Assembly (NCBI GenBank): GCA_050250815.1
Contig: JBFWNY010000034.1
Span: 1-38,903 of the forward strand
Source of the DNA: JAEUMD01 sp050250815
GTDB taxonomy: Bacteria > Pseudomonadota > Alphaproteobacteria > Rhizobiales > Hyphomicrobiaceae
Reading direction: 5' to 3'
DNA length: 38,903 bases
Positions 1 through 7,927 of the stretch are shown in pieces. Made by a program: the position numbers and the translations under genes. Every line of letters starts with the position of its first letter. Position 1 is the stretch's first letter. The notes under the pieces were generated by a model. The model had not been told where the DNA came from and did not search any database. It worked only from the letters and a program-made list of their open reading frames with translations.

Positions 1-131
1 TCTCGCTGGTCGAAATCGGATAATACCTGGGTCGCGTCTACGAGGAGGTGAAGGACCGTCCGCTCTATCTCGTAGGCGATACGATCGGCTTCGATACCGA
101 GCCGGCCGCTGACGGGACGGCCACGAAATGA
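1..131 (+). pseudogene. GtrB/DPM-type family 2 glycosyltransferase, C-terminal end with an in-frame stop
   Basis: Only the last codons are in the window. Read in the frame that ends in TGA at 129-131, the peptide carries the C-terminal signature of polyprenyl-phosphate glycosyltransferases of the GtrB/ArnC/DPM1 group (YLGRVYEEVKDRPLYLV). At 21-23 the frame has TAA exactly where this family has Glu in G-E-Y-L-G-R, so a GAA to TAA change is the simplest explanation. Such enzymes move a sugar from a nucleotide donor to a membrane polyprenyl phosphate. The stop would remove about 35 residues after the last membrane helix, so the product could be inactive, shortened but active, or the base could be a sequencing error. 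The TGA overlaps the next ATG (ATGA), so the two genes look translationally coupled. Confidence 0.7.
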
Positions 132-1024
132 GCCCCGTTCAACCCCCTGCCCCCAACAGGATCCTGCTCGTTGCGGACGACTTCGCGTTGTCTAAGGCGA
201 TCACCAATGGCATCGAGCGTCTGGCCGCGGCGCGGCGAATTTCCGGCACCAGCGCCATTGTAACGGAGACGGACTGGCCGTCCGCCGCCAAGCGCCTCGC
301 AAGCCTCCGGGACCGCATTGCCATTGGTCTGCACTTCAATTTGAGCGAGGGGCGGCCGTTGACGACAATGCCTCGTTTGGCGCCAGGGACGCACTTCACC
401 GGGCTTGCACCGCTGCTGAAGCTGTCGCTTGCCAGTACGGAGGCCGCGCGCGCAGCGGCGCATGAGGCGCGCGTCGAGACCACCCGTCAGCTCGAAGCCT
501 TCGAGACCGCAACGGGGTATCCGCCAGATTTCATCGACGGCCACCAGCATGTCCATGCGCTGCGTGTGATCCGTGATGGTTTCCTTGCAGCTTTGGCGGA
601 GCGATTCGGCAACTCCGACCTAAAGCCGCTGGTCCGTGTGCCCTCGGCCGGCGCGATGGCCTCGCTAGTCCGCGGGCGTGCGACGCCAAAGGCTCTGCTG
701 CTCGCGGCCTTGTCGTCGGGGCTCGCGCGAGCGGTAAAAGCGGCGGGCTTCCCTGCCAACGACGACTTCGCAGGTGTGTCGTCTTTCAGCGCGACGCCCG
801 CTGCGGTTGCTGCCGACTTCGCGGCAGCAGTGGGCAGGCGACGCGGGCTGAACCTGGTGATGTGCCATCCCGGGCTTGCGGAAACGGAGGCATCCTCGTC
901 CGATACCCTTGCTGCCCGCCGGCCGCTGGAACTCGTGTACCTCGAGAACGACAACGCTCTATCGGCAAAGCTCTGGCGTCCCAACCGCCCGGCGGATGGC
1001 CCGCCGATCGACTGGCGAACCTGA
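128..1024 (+). CDS. ChbG/HpnK (YdjC) family carbohydrate deacetylase
   Basis: 298 residues, normal for the family. YdjC-like proteins are metal-dependent deacetylases of N-acetylated sugars with a TIM-barrel-like fold. The metal and catalytic motifs are visible: VADDF with Asp17-Asp18 near the N-terminus, GLHFNL with His69, and DGHQHVH with His139, His141 and His143; a late MCHPGL motif adds another conserved His. The ATG overlaps the stop of the preceding glycosyltransferase fragment, so both probably work on the same glycan or glycolipid. HpnK, which deacetylates a hopanoid-linked GlcNAc, belongs to this family, but the partner here is of GtrB/DPM type rather than HpnI and no other hopanoid gene is seen, so the substrate is left open. 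Confidence 0.85.
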   Translation: MSPVQPPAPNRILLVADDFALSKAITNGIERLAAARRISGTSAIVTETDWPSAAKRLASLRDRIAIGLHFNLSEGRPLTTMPRLAPGTHFTGLAPLLKLSLASTEAARAAAHEARVETTRQLEAFETATGYPPDFIDGHQHVHALRVIRDGFLAALAERFGNSDLKPLVRVPSAGAMASLVRGRATPKALLLAALSSGLARAVKAAGFPANDDFAGVSSFSATPAAVAADFAAAVGRRRGLNLVMCHPGLAETEASSSDTLAARRPLELVYLENDNALSAKLWRPNRPADGPPIDWRT

Positions 1025-1073
1025 GGGCTTCCCATCCTCCGTGGTGCGTCAGCGGGGGGCGGGTCCGGAAGCG

Positions 1074-1913
1074 CTACTGGGATTGGCTCTGCGTGCCGGC
1101 CCCGCTCGACTGGGATTGGCCGGCCTGCGGCGCCGCCGATACCGATACCTCGAGCGTTTCCTCACCGCCGCCGCGCCGCGTGCCCTTGATCGGGGGTGCA
1201 GCATCCGCATCGAGGCCAACGGCTACCCGCACGTATGTATCGACCGGACAGATCCGGTTGGTCGGATCGAAGCCCACCCATCCCAACCCATCGACGAAGA
1301 CCTCGGCCCAGCCGTGGCCACCCGTCGCCTCTCCGACCAGGAACCCGTGCACGTAACGCGACGGCTGACCCATGGCTCTCGTACACGCGATCATGATATG
1401 CGCGTGGTCCTGGCAGACGCCGCTGCCCTTGGCGAGCGCTTCGGCCGCCGTCGTCTCCGAATGGGTGTTGCCCGGCTCGTAAGCCACTTTGTCGGCAATG
1501 TGATGCATCAGTGTATGTAGACGACCGAGGATGTTGCCGCCGTCGGACAGCGCCGCAGCGGCGATCTCGCGTATCGCATCGTCGGGCTTCGTCAGCGCCG
1601 TCTCCCGCAGATAGACGCGCGGTGGCGACAGCTCCAGTGTGCCCACCACCACGCCTGCCCGGTCTGCGGTCTCGACTGTGCCGTTCACCTCCACCACGAT
1701 CTCGTCGTGCGGATCGAGGATCGTCGTCTGATGGACAATGTTGCCGAAGCTGTCGCGGAACGGCACCGCACGCTCGATTCCCGGCGCCGAAACGGTCCAA
1801 TCCTTCACGTCGTGGCCGCCGAACGATTGCGGAGTGACGCGCAGCGTCTGAATCGAGTAGCGCGCTTCCTCATCGTACTTGTAGCGCGTGACGTGATGAA
1901 CCGAGATGAGCAT
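1074..1913 (-). CDS. Transglutaminase-like cysteine peptidase family protein
   Basis: 279 residues. The N-terminal part (about 1-85) is the beta-rich domain that precedes the transglutaminase core in this bacterial family. The catalytic triad is complete: Cys167 in GSGVCQDHAH, His200 in GGHGWAEVF and Asp216 in GFDPTN. No signal peptide is visible, so it is probably cytoplasmic. The last 20 or so residues are a low-complexity Gln/Ser/Gly tail. It is the third gene of a minus-strand run (ATP-grasp, alpha-E, transglutaminase) with a 38-base gap before it. In many bacteria this trio is co-encoded, sometimes with the proteasome-like peptidase Anbu, and has been predicted to form and cleave peptide or isopeptide bonds. 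The actual substrate is unknown. Confidence 0.88.
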   Translation of the reverse strand: MLISVHHVTRYKYDEEARYSIQTLRVTPQSFGGHDVKDWTVSAPGIERAVPFRDSFGNIVHQTTILDPHDEIVVEVNGTVETADRAGVVVGTLELSPPRVYLRETALTKPDDAIREIAAAALSDGGNILGRLHTLMHHIADKVAYEPGNTHSETTAAEALAKGSGVCQDHAHIMIACTRAMGQPSRYVHGFLVGEATGGHGWAEVFVDGLGWVGFDPTNRICPVDTYVRVAVGLDADAAPPIKGTRRGGGEETLEVSVSAAPQAGQSQSSGAGTQSQSQ

Positions 1914-1951
1914 GCCAGCGGGCGGCCGCGCGCCGCCCTCCTCCTTCCGAG

Positions 1952-2896
1952 TCAGGTGGTGAAATTGTAGGCTTCGGCGAGGTCGCTGCCGAGCTGGTTG
2001 TTTCGTCCCAGGAAGTCGAGCAGGAACTCGTGCAGGCCGGACTGGAAGATCTGGCTAATCGATGGCGCCTGCAGCGGGCGCGCAATATCCTTGGCACGAT
2101 CATGGCAGGGATGGCGATGGCCATAGTCGGTGGCAAGACGCTCGAGCGCGTCACCGATCTCGTTGGTGCAGAAGCGCAAGGATCGCGGCATCTCCGGATT
2201 GAGGATCAGGTACTCGGCGATCCGCACCGGCTTGTAGCTCTCTTTGAAGGTCCACTTGTAGCTGCGGTGCGCGGACACCGACCGCAGGATCGCCGACCAT
2301 TGGTAGTTGTCGATACCGCCGCCCACGAGTTCGTTCTGCGGCAGCAGCAAGTAGTATTTCACGTCGAGGATACGCGCGGTGTTGTCGGCCCGCTCGATGA
2401 AGGTGCCGATCTGGGCGAAATAGAACCCGTCGCGCCGCAGCAGCGTATTGAGCAGCGTGCCGCGGAACAGGGCCGATCGCTGCTTCACCCAGAGCAGTAT
2501 ATCGGGCAATTCGCTAAGACGAATACCGGCCGGATTGAGCCGCGCGAACTCCAGATAGGTCTGGTTTAGGCTCTCCCACATGTCGCTGGTGATCGCGGTG
2601 CGCTGCGCGCGGCCGTTGTGGCGGGCCGCCTGCAGACATGAGCGGATGCTGGACGGATTTTCCGGATCGACGAGCAGATAGTTGACGACAGAGCGCGCAT
2701 CGAGCCCGCCGTGCTTGGCGAAATAGCCGCTCTCGCACCCAGCGCTCTTGAGCGTGGAGCCCCACTCCTGATTGCGTGCTGTGCCCCGCGGTATCAGGCC
2801 GATGCGGTACCCCACGTCGATGAGCCGCGCCATATTCTCTGCGCGCTCGATGTAGCGCGAAAGCCAGTAGAGGTCGTGTGCAGTACGTCCCAGCAT
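1952..2896 (-). CDS. Alpha-E domain protein (DUF403)
   Basis: 314 residues, the usual family length. The start MLGRTAHDLYWLSRYIERAE is typical of the all-helical alpha-E family, and a second helix with the same pattern (GTFIERADNTARILDVKYY) lies near residue 165, as expected for the internal repeat of the fold. No catalytic residues are known for this family. It lies 46 bases after the ATP-grasp gene and 38 bases before the transglutaminase gene, a near-invariant order. The known association suggests it serves as a scaffold or partner of the ATP-grasp enzyme. No strong ribosome binding site precedes the ATG, which fits translation as part of a polycistronic message. Confidence 0.9.
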   Translation of the reverse strand: MLGRTAHDLYWLSRYIERAENMARLIDVGYRIGLIPRGTARNQEWGSTLKSAGCESGYFAKHGGLDARSVVNYLLVDPENPSSIRSCLQAARHNGRAQRTAITSDMWESLNQTYLEFARLNPAGIRLSELPDILLWVKQRSALFRGTLLNTLLRRDGFYFAQIGTFIERADNTARILDVKYYLLLPQNELVGGGIDNYQWSAILRSVSAHRSYKWTFKESYKPVRIAEYLILNPEMPRSLRFCTNEIGDALERLATDYGHRHPCHDRAKDIARPLQAPSISQIFQSGLHEFLLDFLGRNNQLGSDLAEAYNFTT

Positions 2897-2942
2897 GAAG
2901 TGCGGCTTTCAAATCCCGTTCTGTTGGCGGCTTACCAGCGGC

Positions 2943-4361
2943 TCAATCTTCCAGCACCCAGGTGTCCTTGGTTCCGCCTCCCTGGCTTGAGTTGACGACG
3001 AGTGATCCCTCCTTCAGTGCGACGCGGGTCAGTCCCCCCGGCGTCAGCCGGATCGTATCGCCGATGAGCACGAACGGCCGCAAGTCGACATGGCGCGAAC
3101 CGAAGCCGGCCTGCGCCAGCGTCGGGCAGGTGGAGAGCGCCAACGTCGGCTGGGCGATGTAGTTGTCGGGGCGCGCCTTGACCTTGGCACGGAAGCGTTC
3201 GATCTCTTCGGCGGTCGAGGCCGGTCCGACGAGCATGCCGTAGCCGCCCGACCCGTGCACCTCCTTGACGACGAGGTCCGCCATCTTGTCGAGCACGTAG
3301 GCGAGATCGTCTGCTTTGCGGCAGTTGTATGTCGGCACGTTCTTCAAGATCGCCGGTCGACCCATGTAGAATTCGACGATCTCGGGAATGTAGCTGTAGA
3401 TCGCCTTGTCGTCGGCGATGCCGGTCCCTGGCGCATTGACGATGGTCACGCGGCCCGACCGGTAGACGTCGAACAGGCCGGGCACGCCCAGCATCGACTC
3501 GGGCTTGAACACGAGCGGATCGATGAAGTCGTCATCGATGCGGCGATATATGACGTCGACGCGCCTCAGACCGCGCGTCGTCTTCATGTGCACCTCGCCG
3601 TCGAGCACGATGAGATCGCGACCTTCGACGAGTTCGATGCCCATCTCGTCAGCGAGGAAGGAGTGCTCAAAATAGGCGCTGTTGTAGACACCCGGCGTCA
3701 TCAGCACGATCGTGGGATCGCCTTGAGCGCCGGAAGGTGCGACGCTGACAAGCGTCTGCCGCAGACTGTCGGTGTAGTCCTCGACCGGCGCCACGTTGTT
3801 GGATTCGAAGAGCTCGGGGAACGTGTGCATCATCGTCTCCCGGTTCTCCAGCATATAGGAGACGCCGGACGGCGTGCGCGTATTGTCCTCCAGAACGTAG
3901 AACTCGTCCTCGCCGGTGCGCACGATATCGATGCCGATAATGTGCGAATAGATGCCACGCGGCGGATTGACCCCCATCATCTCCGGCAGGAACGCCGAAT
4001 TCTGGATCACCAGCTCGGCCGGCACCCGCCCGGCCTTCAGGATCTCCTGCTGATGATAAATGTCGTGCATGAACATGTTGAGCGCGCGCACGCGCTGCTC
4101 AATGCCCGTCGCGAGCCTGCGCCATTCCTGGGCGGCTATGATGCGGGGGATGATGTCGAATGGGATCAGGCGTTCGGCGGCTTCCTTCTCTCCGTAGACA
4201 TTGAAGGTGATGCCGATGCGGCGGAAAACCGTCTCGGCCTCCTGGCCCTTTCGCCTCAGTACATCGATCGGTTGGGCAGACAGCCATTCGGCTAGCGCGC
4301 TGTAGGGAGCCCTGACGCTGTCGCCCAGGCCATTCATCTCGTCGAAACAGGCAGGCTTCAC
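2943..4361 (-). CDS. Circularly permuted type 2 ATP-grasp protein
   Basis: 472 residues from a GTG start. The GTG is preferred because AAAGAGG stands five bases upstream and the protein then begins VKPACFDEMNG, the family's conserved N-terminus; a frame that stays open upstream to 4622 has no family similarity. Family signatures seen include FRRIGITFNVYG, the AQEWRRLATGIEQRVRALNMF helix, LEDNTRTPSGVSYMLENR, VIYRRIDDDFIDP, and the C-terminal KEVHGSGGYGMLVGP and LRPFVLIG. ATP-grasp enzymes join a carboxylate to an amine through an acyl phosphate; members of this permuted group are predicted peptide ligases. It is the first gene of the three-gene run, so it probably sets expression of the trio from the promoter candidate at 4455-4484. 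Confidence 0.9.
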   Translation of the reverse strand: MKPACFDEMNGLGDSVRAPYSALAEWLSAQPIDVLRRKGQEAETVFRRIGITFNVYGEKEAAERLIPFDIIPRIIAAQEWRRLATGIEQRVRALNMFMHDIYHQQEILKAGRVPAELVIQNSAFLPEMMGVNPPRGIYSHIIGIDIVRTGEDEFYVLEDNTRTPSGVSYMLENRETMMHTFPELFESNNVAPVEDYTDSLRQTLVSVAPSGAQGDPTIVLMTPGVYNSAYFEHSFLADEMGIELVEGRDLIVLDGEVHMKTTRGLRRVDVIYRRIDDDFIDPLVFKPESMLGVPGLFDVYRSGRVTIVNAPGTGIADDKAIYSYIPEIVEFYMGRPAILKNVPTYNCRKADDLAYVLDKMADLVVKEVHGSGGYGMLVGPASTAEEIERFRAKVKARPDNYIAQPTLALSTCPTLAQAGFGSRHVDLRPFVLIGDTIRLTPGGLTRVALKEGSLVVNSSQGGGTKDTWVLED

Positions 4362-4454
4362 AAAGACCTCTTTACCCGCGTGATGCTGGCCATCGCCGGC
4401 CGGAGATCGGGGGCTTTTGGTGTGGTTTCGCAAGCGGTGATGTGTCTGTTGGGC

Positions 4455-4484
4455 ATTGTAGGCCGTGACACTCGAAAATGTAAG
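4455..4484 (-). promoter_or_regulatory. Candidate sigma-70-type promoter of the ATP-grasp operon
   Basis: On the minus strand CTTACA (-35, four of six consensus bases) is followed by 18 bases and TACAAT (-10, five of six). Transcription would begin near 4448, giving a leader of about 87 bases before the GTG at 4361. Spacing and -10 sequence are the same as in the opposite promoter candidate at 4875. Seen by eye only. Confidence 0.4.
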
Positions 4485-4874
4485 TGCGGTTGGGCGCACA
4501 GCGATTGCGCAACTGCTCGATAAATGCGCAGCAGCGAACCGCGCACCGGTACGCGGGGTTGCTCGGAGCGGAGCTTCGCGACGCGCAAGGGACAGCTCGG
4601 CTCCCCTCTCGCGAGTACCCATGACGACGCACGAGAAGACGCCGCGTGCGAGCCCGCAAGGGCTGCATCACGGTCGCAGCTCCCCTGGTAGGATGGCGTG
4701 CACCGGACGTACAATTCGGTGCGCGCGCAAGAGATTGGCGCGACGGAACGTGGGTCCGCTAATTGCGAATTTTGGGTTCGAGACTTGATCGGATCGGACT
4801 GTACAATCCGCACTGCCCCCCGGGACCCGAAAAGAACGGGGCCCCGCTCGCCAAACTCCGTCCAGAACAGAAGC

Positions 4875-4904
4875 TGGACATCCCCTCCGTTGCTGGCATA
4901 CAAT
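4875..4904 (+). promoter_or_regulatory. Candidate promoter of the CoA-ligase operon
   Basis: TGGACA (-35, five of six) is followed by 18 bases and TACAAT (-10, five of six). Transcription would start near 4911, about 118 bases before the ATG at 5029. Confidence 0.5.
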
Positions 4905-4910
4905 ATGCCA
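4894..4910. promoter_or_regulatory. Perfect inverted repeat over the -10 box, candidate operator
   Basis: TGGCATA-CAA-TATGCCA is a seven-base perfect inverted repeat with a three-base spacer. It covers the TACAAT -10 element, a position where a dimeric repressor would block transcription. No regulator gene is adjacent, so the binding protein is unknown. Confidence 0.4.
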
Positions 4911-5028
4911 AAAACGACACATGCCGGCCTGATCAACGCGGGCTGCCGCCCGCCGCGAGACAACGCCGCGCAATGTGGCCCGCGCGTCGCCAAGCGGTGC
5001 GCTCGGCGCTGAGATTGGGAGGATGGAC

Positions 5029-6213
5029 ATGGATCTGCAGGAGCATCAGGCCAAGCGCCTGCTCGCCGGCTATGGCATCGCCACTCCGATCGGCGAGCCC
5101 GCAGCCAGCGTGGACGCTGCCGGCCAGGCGGCCCGGCGTGTGGGCGCGCGCGAATTCGTCGTCAAGGCACAAATCCTCGCTGGCGACAGGAAGGCCGGCG
5201 GCGGCATTCGCTTCGCATCGAACGTCGCCGAGGTCGAGGACGCCGCGCGCCGCATGATCGGGCAGCGGCTTGTCACGCGACAGACGGGGGCAGGCGGCGT
5301 CACCGCCGCTGGCGTTCTCGTCGAGGAGCGCGTCCCGGTTGCCCGCAGCCTTTATCTCGCTGCCGCCGTCGACAAGATGGACGGCCGCGTCGTCATGCTG
5401 GCGAGCGCTGCCGGTGGCGACGACATCGAGGAACGCGCAGAGCACGACACCGCATTGATCGAGCGCATGCCGCTCATCATCGAGGGAAACAAGCTCGTCG
5501 GCGATTTCGACGGGCTGGCTTCGCGCATCGCGGGTGACGATCGCCTCGCGCGCGGGCTCGCCGTCGCCATGCGCAATGTCGCGGCCGCTTTCCTGGGCTG
5601 CGATGCGTCGCTTGTCGAGATCAATCCGCTCGCCGTGACCACGGACGGCAACCTCGTCGCGCTCGACGCCAAGGTGAGTCTCGACGACAACGCAATCTTC
5701 CGGCGCAGCGATCTGGCCGAGCTGCGCGCCTCGGCAACGACCGGGCCCGCCGATCCCGCCGAGCTGGAGGCGCAGAAGTTCCAGACCAACTATCTCAGGC
5801 TCGAAGGCTCCATCGGCTGCGTCGTCAACGGCGCGGGCCTCGCACTCGTCACGCATGATCTGGTCGTCGATGCCGGCGGCCGCCCGGCCAACTTCATGGA
5901 TATCCGCACCACAGCGACCAGCCTCGACATCGCCAGGGGCATCGGCCTGCTGCTCCGCGAGCCCGGCGTGCGCGCGCTCCTTGTCAATGTCCACGGCGGC
6001 GGCATGCAGCGTTGCGATACGATCGCGGAAGGACTCGGCATCGCCGTTCGCAAATCCGGACGCGCGCTGCCCATCGTCATCCGCATGGCGGGCAACAACG
6101 CCGAGTTCGCGCAGACCGTTCTGCGCAACAACGGCGTGACCTATACACGTGTCGACGACATGGCCGACGCCGCGCGCCTCGCGGTCGAGGCCGCTCGCAA
6201 GGAGGCTGCATAA
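5029..6213 (+). CDS. Succinyl-CoA synthetase/malate-CoA ligase beta-like subunit (divergent)
   Basis: 394 residues from the ATG at 5029, chosen because GGGAGG lies six bases upstream and the protein then begins MDLQEHQAK like other family members; the ATG at 5023 touches the ribosome site. The ATP-grasp subunit of SucC/MtkA is clear: VVKAQILAG, LVEINPLAV, DAKVSLDDNA, and the C-terminal CoA-ligase part VNVHGGGMQRCD. Several usually invariant stretches differ: AGGRGKAGG is AGDRKAGGG, one residue shorter; DVGGGATKE is replaced by DIRTTATSL; NIFGGI(V)RCD is NVHGGGMQRCD. These changes lie at the nucleotide loop and the phosphate/CoA side, so this is probably a paralogue with another carboxylate substrate and not the citric-acid-cycle enzyme. 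No sucAB or serine-cycle gene is near. It overlaps the alpha gene by one base. Confidence 0.85.
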   Translation: MDLQEHQAKRLLAGYGIATPIGEPAASVDAAGQAARRVGAREFVVKAQILAGDRKAGGGIRFASNVAEVEDAARRMIGQRLVTRQTGAGGVTAAGVLVEERVPVARSLYLAAAVDKMDGRVVMLASAAGGDDIEERAEHDTALIERMPLIIEGNKLVGDFDGLASRIAGDDRLARGLAVAMRNVAAAFLGCDASLVEINPLAVTTDGNLVALDAKVSLDDNAIFRRSDLAELRASATTGPADPAELEAQKFQTNYLRLEGSIGCVVNGAGLALVTHDLVVDAGGRPANFMDIRTTATSLDIARGIGLLLREPGVRALLVNVHGGGMQRCDTIAEGLGIAVRKSGRALPIVIRMAGNNAEFAQTVLRNNGVTYTRVDDMADAARLAVEAARKEAA

Positions 6214-7091
6214 TGGCGATCCTCGTCACCCCCGACACCAAGGTGTTGTGCCAGGGCCTGACCGGCCGCGCGGCGACGTTCCACTGCGGGCGCATGCTGT
6301 CCTACGGCACGAAGCTCGTCGCCGGCGTGGTGCCCGGCAAGGGCGGGCGGACCCATCTCGATCTGCCGGTGTTCGAAAATGTCGGTGAGGCACGCGAGGC
6401 AACCGGAGCAACCGCGAGCCTCGTCTTCGTGCCGCCCGAGCATGCTGCGCGCGCCATGATCGAGGCGATCGAGGCGGAACTCGACCTCGTCGTCTGCGTG
6501 ACCGAGAGAATCCCCGTGCTCGACATGGTGCGCGTGCGCCAGGCGCTCGCAGGCTCAACGACGAAACTTGTGGGACCCAACAGTCAGGGCGTGCTGGCAC
6601 CCGGCATCGGCCAGCTTGGCGTCATGTCGACGGTCGACGCGCGGCCCGGCCGCATCGGCATCGCTTCGCGCTCGGCGTCGCTGACCAGCGAGGTTGTGCT
6701 GCAGACGACGCGTGCCGGCCTCGGCCAATCGACCACGGTCGGCGTGGGCGGCGACCCGGTGCACGGCCTGAGCCTGGGCGGTGCGTTGCAGCTGTTCCTC
6801 GACGACCCCGGCACTGATGGCATCATCGTCATCGGCGAGATCGGCGGTAGCGAGGAAGAGGAAGTCGCGGATCTGCTCAAGCAACGCAAATCGGGTAAGC
6901 CGGTGGTGGCACTTGTAGCGGGCCGCCATGCGCCACCCGAACGCCGCATGGGACACGCCGGCGCGCTGACGACCGGCGGGCGTGGAAGCGCGCGTGGCAA
7001 GATCGACATTCTCGAGGCGGCCGGTGTCATTGTCGCCCGCGACGCCAGCCAGGTCGGCACGACGATGCGCGAGGCGATGGCCGCTCGCTGA
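6213..7091 (+). CDS. Succinyl-CoA synthetase/malate-CoA ligase alpha-like subunit (divergent)
   Basis: 292 residues, normal for SucD/MtkB. The ATG overlaps the beta stop (TAATG), with GGAGG seven bases upstream, so the two subunits are coupled. The Rossmann CoA-binding half (about 1-130) and the ligase half are complete. The phosphorylated histidine is kept in RRMGHAGAL, as is the glutamate motif VIGEIGGSEEEE and the GVGGDPVHG loop. The normally conserved GPNCPG (GPNCAG in MtkB) is GPNSQG here, and SRSGTL is SRSASL, so the CoA/substrate side is altered while the phosphotransfer side is intact. ATP- or GTP-dependent acyl-CoA formation is likely; the acid is unknown. Malate-CoA ligase is possible but not supported by neighbours. 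Confidence 0.85.
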   Translation: MAILVTPDTKVLCQGLTGRAATFHCGRMLSYGTKLVAGVVPGKGGRTHLDLPVFENVGEAREATGATASLVFVPPEHAARAMIEAIEAELDLVVCVTERIPVLDMVRVRQALAGSTTKLVGPNSQGVLAPGIGQLGVMSTVDARPGRIGIASRSASLTSEVVLQTTRAGLGQSTTVGVGGDPVHGLSLGGALQLFLDDPGTDGIIVIGEIGGSEEEEVADLLKQRKSGKPVVALVAGRHAPPERRMGHAGALTTGGRGSARGKIDILEAAGVIVARDASQVGTTMREAMAAR

Positions 7092-7130
7092 GGCGCGAGC
7101 GGAGCCTATGGGAATAAAGATAATCGCGCT

Positions 7131-7292
7131 TCAGCGCCCTACACGGCGGATGCAGCAGACCCAGATTTGCGTCAACAGCGCGGCTGGCACCCAGAACAGA
7201 GGATCGCTGGCAAAAGCTGGGACGAACAACACCAAGCCCAGGCCCAAGCAGGCGATACCGCCGTTGGCAACCATCGTCTTCACTGCGTTCAT
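7131..7292 (-). CDS. Small hypothetical membrane protein
   Basis: 53 residues from the ATG at 7292, which has a GGGGGG run nine bases upstream. Two hydrophobic stretches are visible (around IACLGLGLVLFVPAF and LFWVPAALLTQIWVCC), ending in a basic tail. This resembles small two-helix membrane proteins that alphaproteobacteria encode in number. The frame stays open further upstream to 7532, but that part is unlike protein. No family recognised, and the gene may not be real. Confidence 0.4.
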   Translation of the reverse strand: MNAVKTMVANGGIACLGLGLVLFVPAFASDPLFWVPAALLTQIWVCCIRRVGR

Positions 7293-7584
7293 GCGCGCGA
7301 GCCCCCCGGTCGTTGCGCAGCTCGTCCGCGACATTCCCCCCGCCGCGACCTGATTTGCGAATATCAACATTATCTGATCCGCGCGTTCCGTCGAGTGCTC
7401 TAAGTCAACTTTCGCGGTGTAAATCCGCCTCGGATGCACGTTTTGTGTTGCTGTAAGCACATGATGCGCCGCACATTTTTTGCTGCGCCGCGAGATCGGG
7501 CACCCTTGTGCACGTGGTCCGAACCTCCGCATGCGTGCGGCGTTACCGAGGGCACGGCAACGTGTTCGATGGGCTGTGAGAGAA

Positions 7585-7659
7585 TGGAGCGGGCGATGGG
7601 AATCGAACCCACGACATACAGCTTGGGAAGCTGTCGTTCTACCACTGAACTACGCCCGC
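7585..7659 (-). tRNA. tRNA-Gly (anticodon CCC)
   Basis: The minus strand folds as a complete cloverleaf: acceptor GCGGGCG pairing with CGCCCGC, D arm TAGTTCAGTGGTAGAAC, anticodon arm ACAGC-TTCCCAA-GCTGT and T arm with GGTTCGATTCC. The seven-base loop puts CCC at positions 34-36, so it reads the glycine codon GGG. Discriminator T and an encoded CCA (7585-7587) are present. It stands alone, with no other tRNA nearby. Confidence 0.96.
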
Positions 7660-7927
7660 ATAGGGCACCGTCTAGCACGGCCACCGGCAACCGGCCAAGC
7701 TCGGCAGCCATCCTGGCGCGAGCACTAGCGCCCAATCCCAAACCTGCGTGCCCGGTGGCGGCCTAACCGCCATGCCGACGTCTGCCTGCCGCGCCAGGCT
7801 TGAGCCATGCTAGCCTTGCCCGACGTAACGTCCCCGGACGCACGCCCGAATTAGAAGGCAACGTCAGGGCACCCCGTGCGAGCAATGGATTGCGCGCAGC
7901 GGGCAACACTCATGAGCACAAGGCAAC

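Larger units (their letters stand above)
4362..5028. other. Intergenic region between two divergent operons
   Basis: 667 bases without a convincing gene. Short open frames here have no recognisable family and no good ribosome binding site. It holds one promoter candidate facing the ATP-grasp operon (4455-4484) and one facing the CoA-ligase operon (4875-4904), the latter overlapping a perfect inverted repeat. TACAAT also occurs near 4710 and near 4800 on the plus strand but without a good -35 partner at normal spacing. A GCACCG/CGGTGC inverted repeat with an 11-base loop lies near 4698. Confidence 0.6.

Noticed and set aside
128..1024. Annotation as hopanoid protein HpnK
   Set aside because: The coupled glycosyltransferase fragment is GtrB/DPM type, not HpnI, and no hopanoid gene is in the window.
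3090..4295. Long plus-strand frame opposite the ATP-grasp gene
   Set aside because: Composition typical of the mirror of a high-GC gene, no start signal and no domain.
5029..7091. Firm annotation as malate-CoA ligase mtkAB of the serine cycle
   Set aside because: No serine-cycle genes nearby, and several motifs differ from MtkAB as well as SucCD.
7434..7766. Open frame across the tRNA-Gly gene
   Set aside because: It overlaps a complete tRNA and includes the typical chance translation of one.
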